DNA of 64,000 nt. Origin: Carposina sasakii (Eukaryota; Arthropoda; Insecta; Lepidoptera; Carposinidae). This document shows, piece after piece, positions 63,361 through 64,000 of the stretch. The stretch lies in contig CP053154.1 of the NCBI GenBank assembly GCA_014607495.2, forward strand, positions 13,640,001 to 13,704,000, in the 5' to 3' direction. The translations under genes were made by a program, and so were the position numbers. How positions within the stretch are numbered: position 1 is the first letter of the stretch; the number at the start of each line of letters is the position of its first letter. The notes below the pieces were generated by a model. That model did no database searches. It was not told the origin of the DNA and saw nothing but the letters and a program-made list of their open reading frames with translations.

Positions 63361-64000
63361 ATTTACGAGGAAATAGTATGAAATATACAAAAATGTATAG
63401 AAAATTATTAATTAAATCCAATAGACGGTTTTTCGCAACTTCAGATTAAACACAATAAAATTCAAGTTATAAAAATAAAACAATCAATTCGAGTACCCAA
63501 AACAAACAAAGTACTAACTTATTAAGTATTTCAAACAAAACGAGACATCTTGTTATAATCTCTAACTATTTGGTAATAAATAATCTCGTTTAACTAATGA
63601 AATTATATTTGTTATTTGGTAATAGTCATACCAGCCCTATCATACATTAGTCTACTAGCCCCGAACCACCTTTATTTTTTTTATACAATCATACATATAA
63701 TCACGCCTTTATCCCTTATGGGCAGTGTTGCCAACCCCCAAGACACGCTAAACTGTAGATATACTAAAAAAAAACTGTAGAAAACTGTAAATATCAAATT
63801 AATAAACAGTAAATCTACAGCTTAATATTTTTATAATTTAATGATGGTAATAAATAGAATACATTTTAGAGAGGCAATTAAAAACAAGAAAATTCATGTG
63901 ATTATCGAAGTTTTAATCAAATTTAATATCAAAAGTCATAAAGATAGGGACCTACATTATGTCAAATAAAATTAGTAATGTTTACGAGCTAATATTGCAA
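63361..64000. other. No feature recognised
   Basis: AT-rich. ATAATCACGCCTTTATCCCTTATGGG (63698-63723) resembles a motif near 40215-40240. Confidence 0.4.

Noticed and set aside
62000..64000. Fourth receptor exon (TM5 onward)
   Set aside because: No frame here resembles the expected ECL2 cysteine or TM5 sequence of the CCK-receptor family.

Overview
The window is from an insect genome, almost certainly a moth or butterfly. The evidence is a pair of intronless GH32 beta-fructofuranosidase (sucrase) genes of the kind Lepidoptera acquired from bacteria, spliceosomal exons of a neuropeptide receptor with insect-like GT/AG junctions, and a dense layer of repeats with lepidopteran character: RTE- and CR1/Jockey-type LINEs, tRNA-headed SINEs, TA-flanked MITEs, CTAG-ending Helitron-like repeats and ACG-rich foldbacks. 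The DNA is AT-rich and only a few percent encodes host protein.

Layout. 1-5 kb: an internally deleted LTR retrotransposon (two 854-bp LTRs, CAAT target duplication, minus strand), a 154-bp tandem duplication and a 140-bp CA/GCAC microsatellite. 6.1-7.7 kb: sucrase gene A (+), with TATA box and AATAAA. 8.8-9.8 kb: a 5'-truncated LINE. 13.3-14.9 kb: sucrase gene B (-), convergent with A. 15-36 kb: no host gene recognised; this is a mosaic of RTE tails, a LINE 3' end, at least ten inverted-repeat elements, a tRNA-derived SINE head and a 1.77-kb repeat element carrying a 41-bp palindromic minisatellite.

36.3-62.0 kb: the first three coding exons (36272-36550, 54691-54805, 61791-61997) of a class A GPCR that reads as an insect sulfakinin/cholecystokinin-like receptor, TM1 through TM4 and the start of ECL2. 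The remaining exons lie beyond the right edge. Intron 1 (about 18.1 kb) holds an RTE LINE inserted inside a MITE and a nearly complete 4.3-kb CR1/Jockey-like LINE. The LINE's ORF1 joins a PHD finger to a Baculo_FP-like domain, and its ORF2 is broken by one frameshift. Intron 2 (about 7 kb) holds SINE, LINE-tail, MITE and hairpin elements.

The two sucrases probably act as secreted gut or silk-gland hydrolases splitting sucrose. The receptor is physiologically related (sulfakinins act as satiety signals in insects), but nothing in the sequence shows that the linkage is more than chance. The most informative structures are nested insertions: one MITE insertion can be read against its own empty site elsewhere in the window. 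I found no convincing new enzymatic or defence system. The least-explained structures are the 28.8-30.6 kb palindromic-minisatellite element and the ACG-rich foldback cluster at 52.5-53.0 kb.
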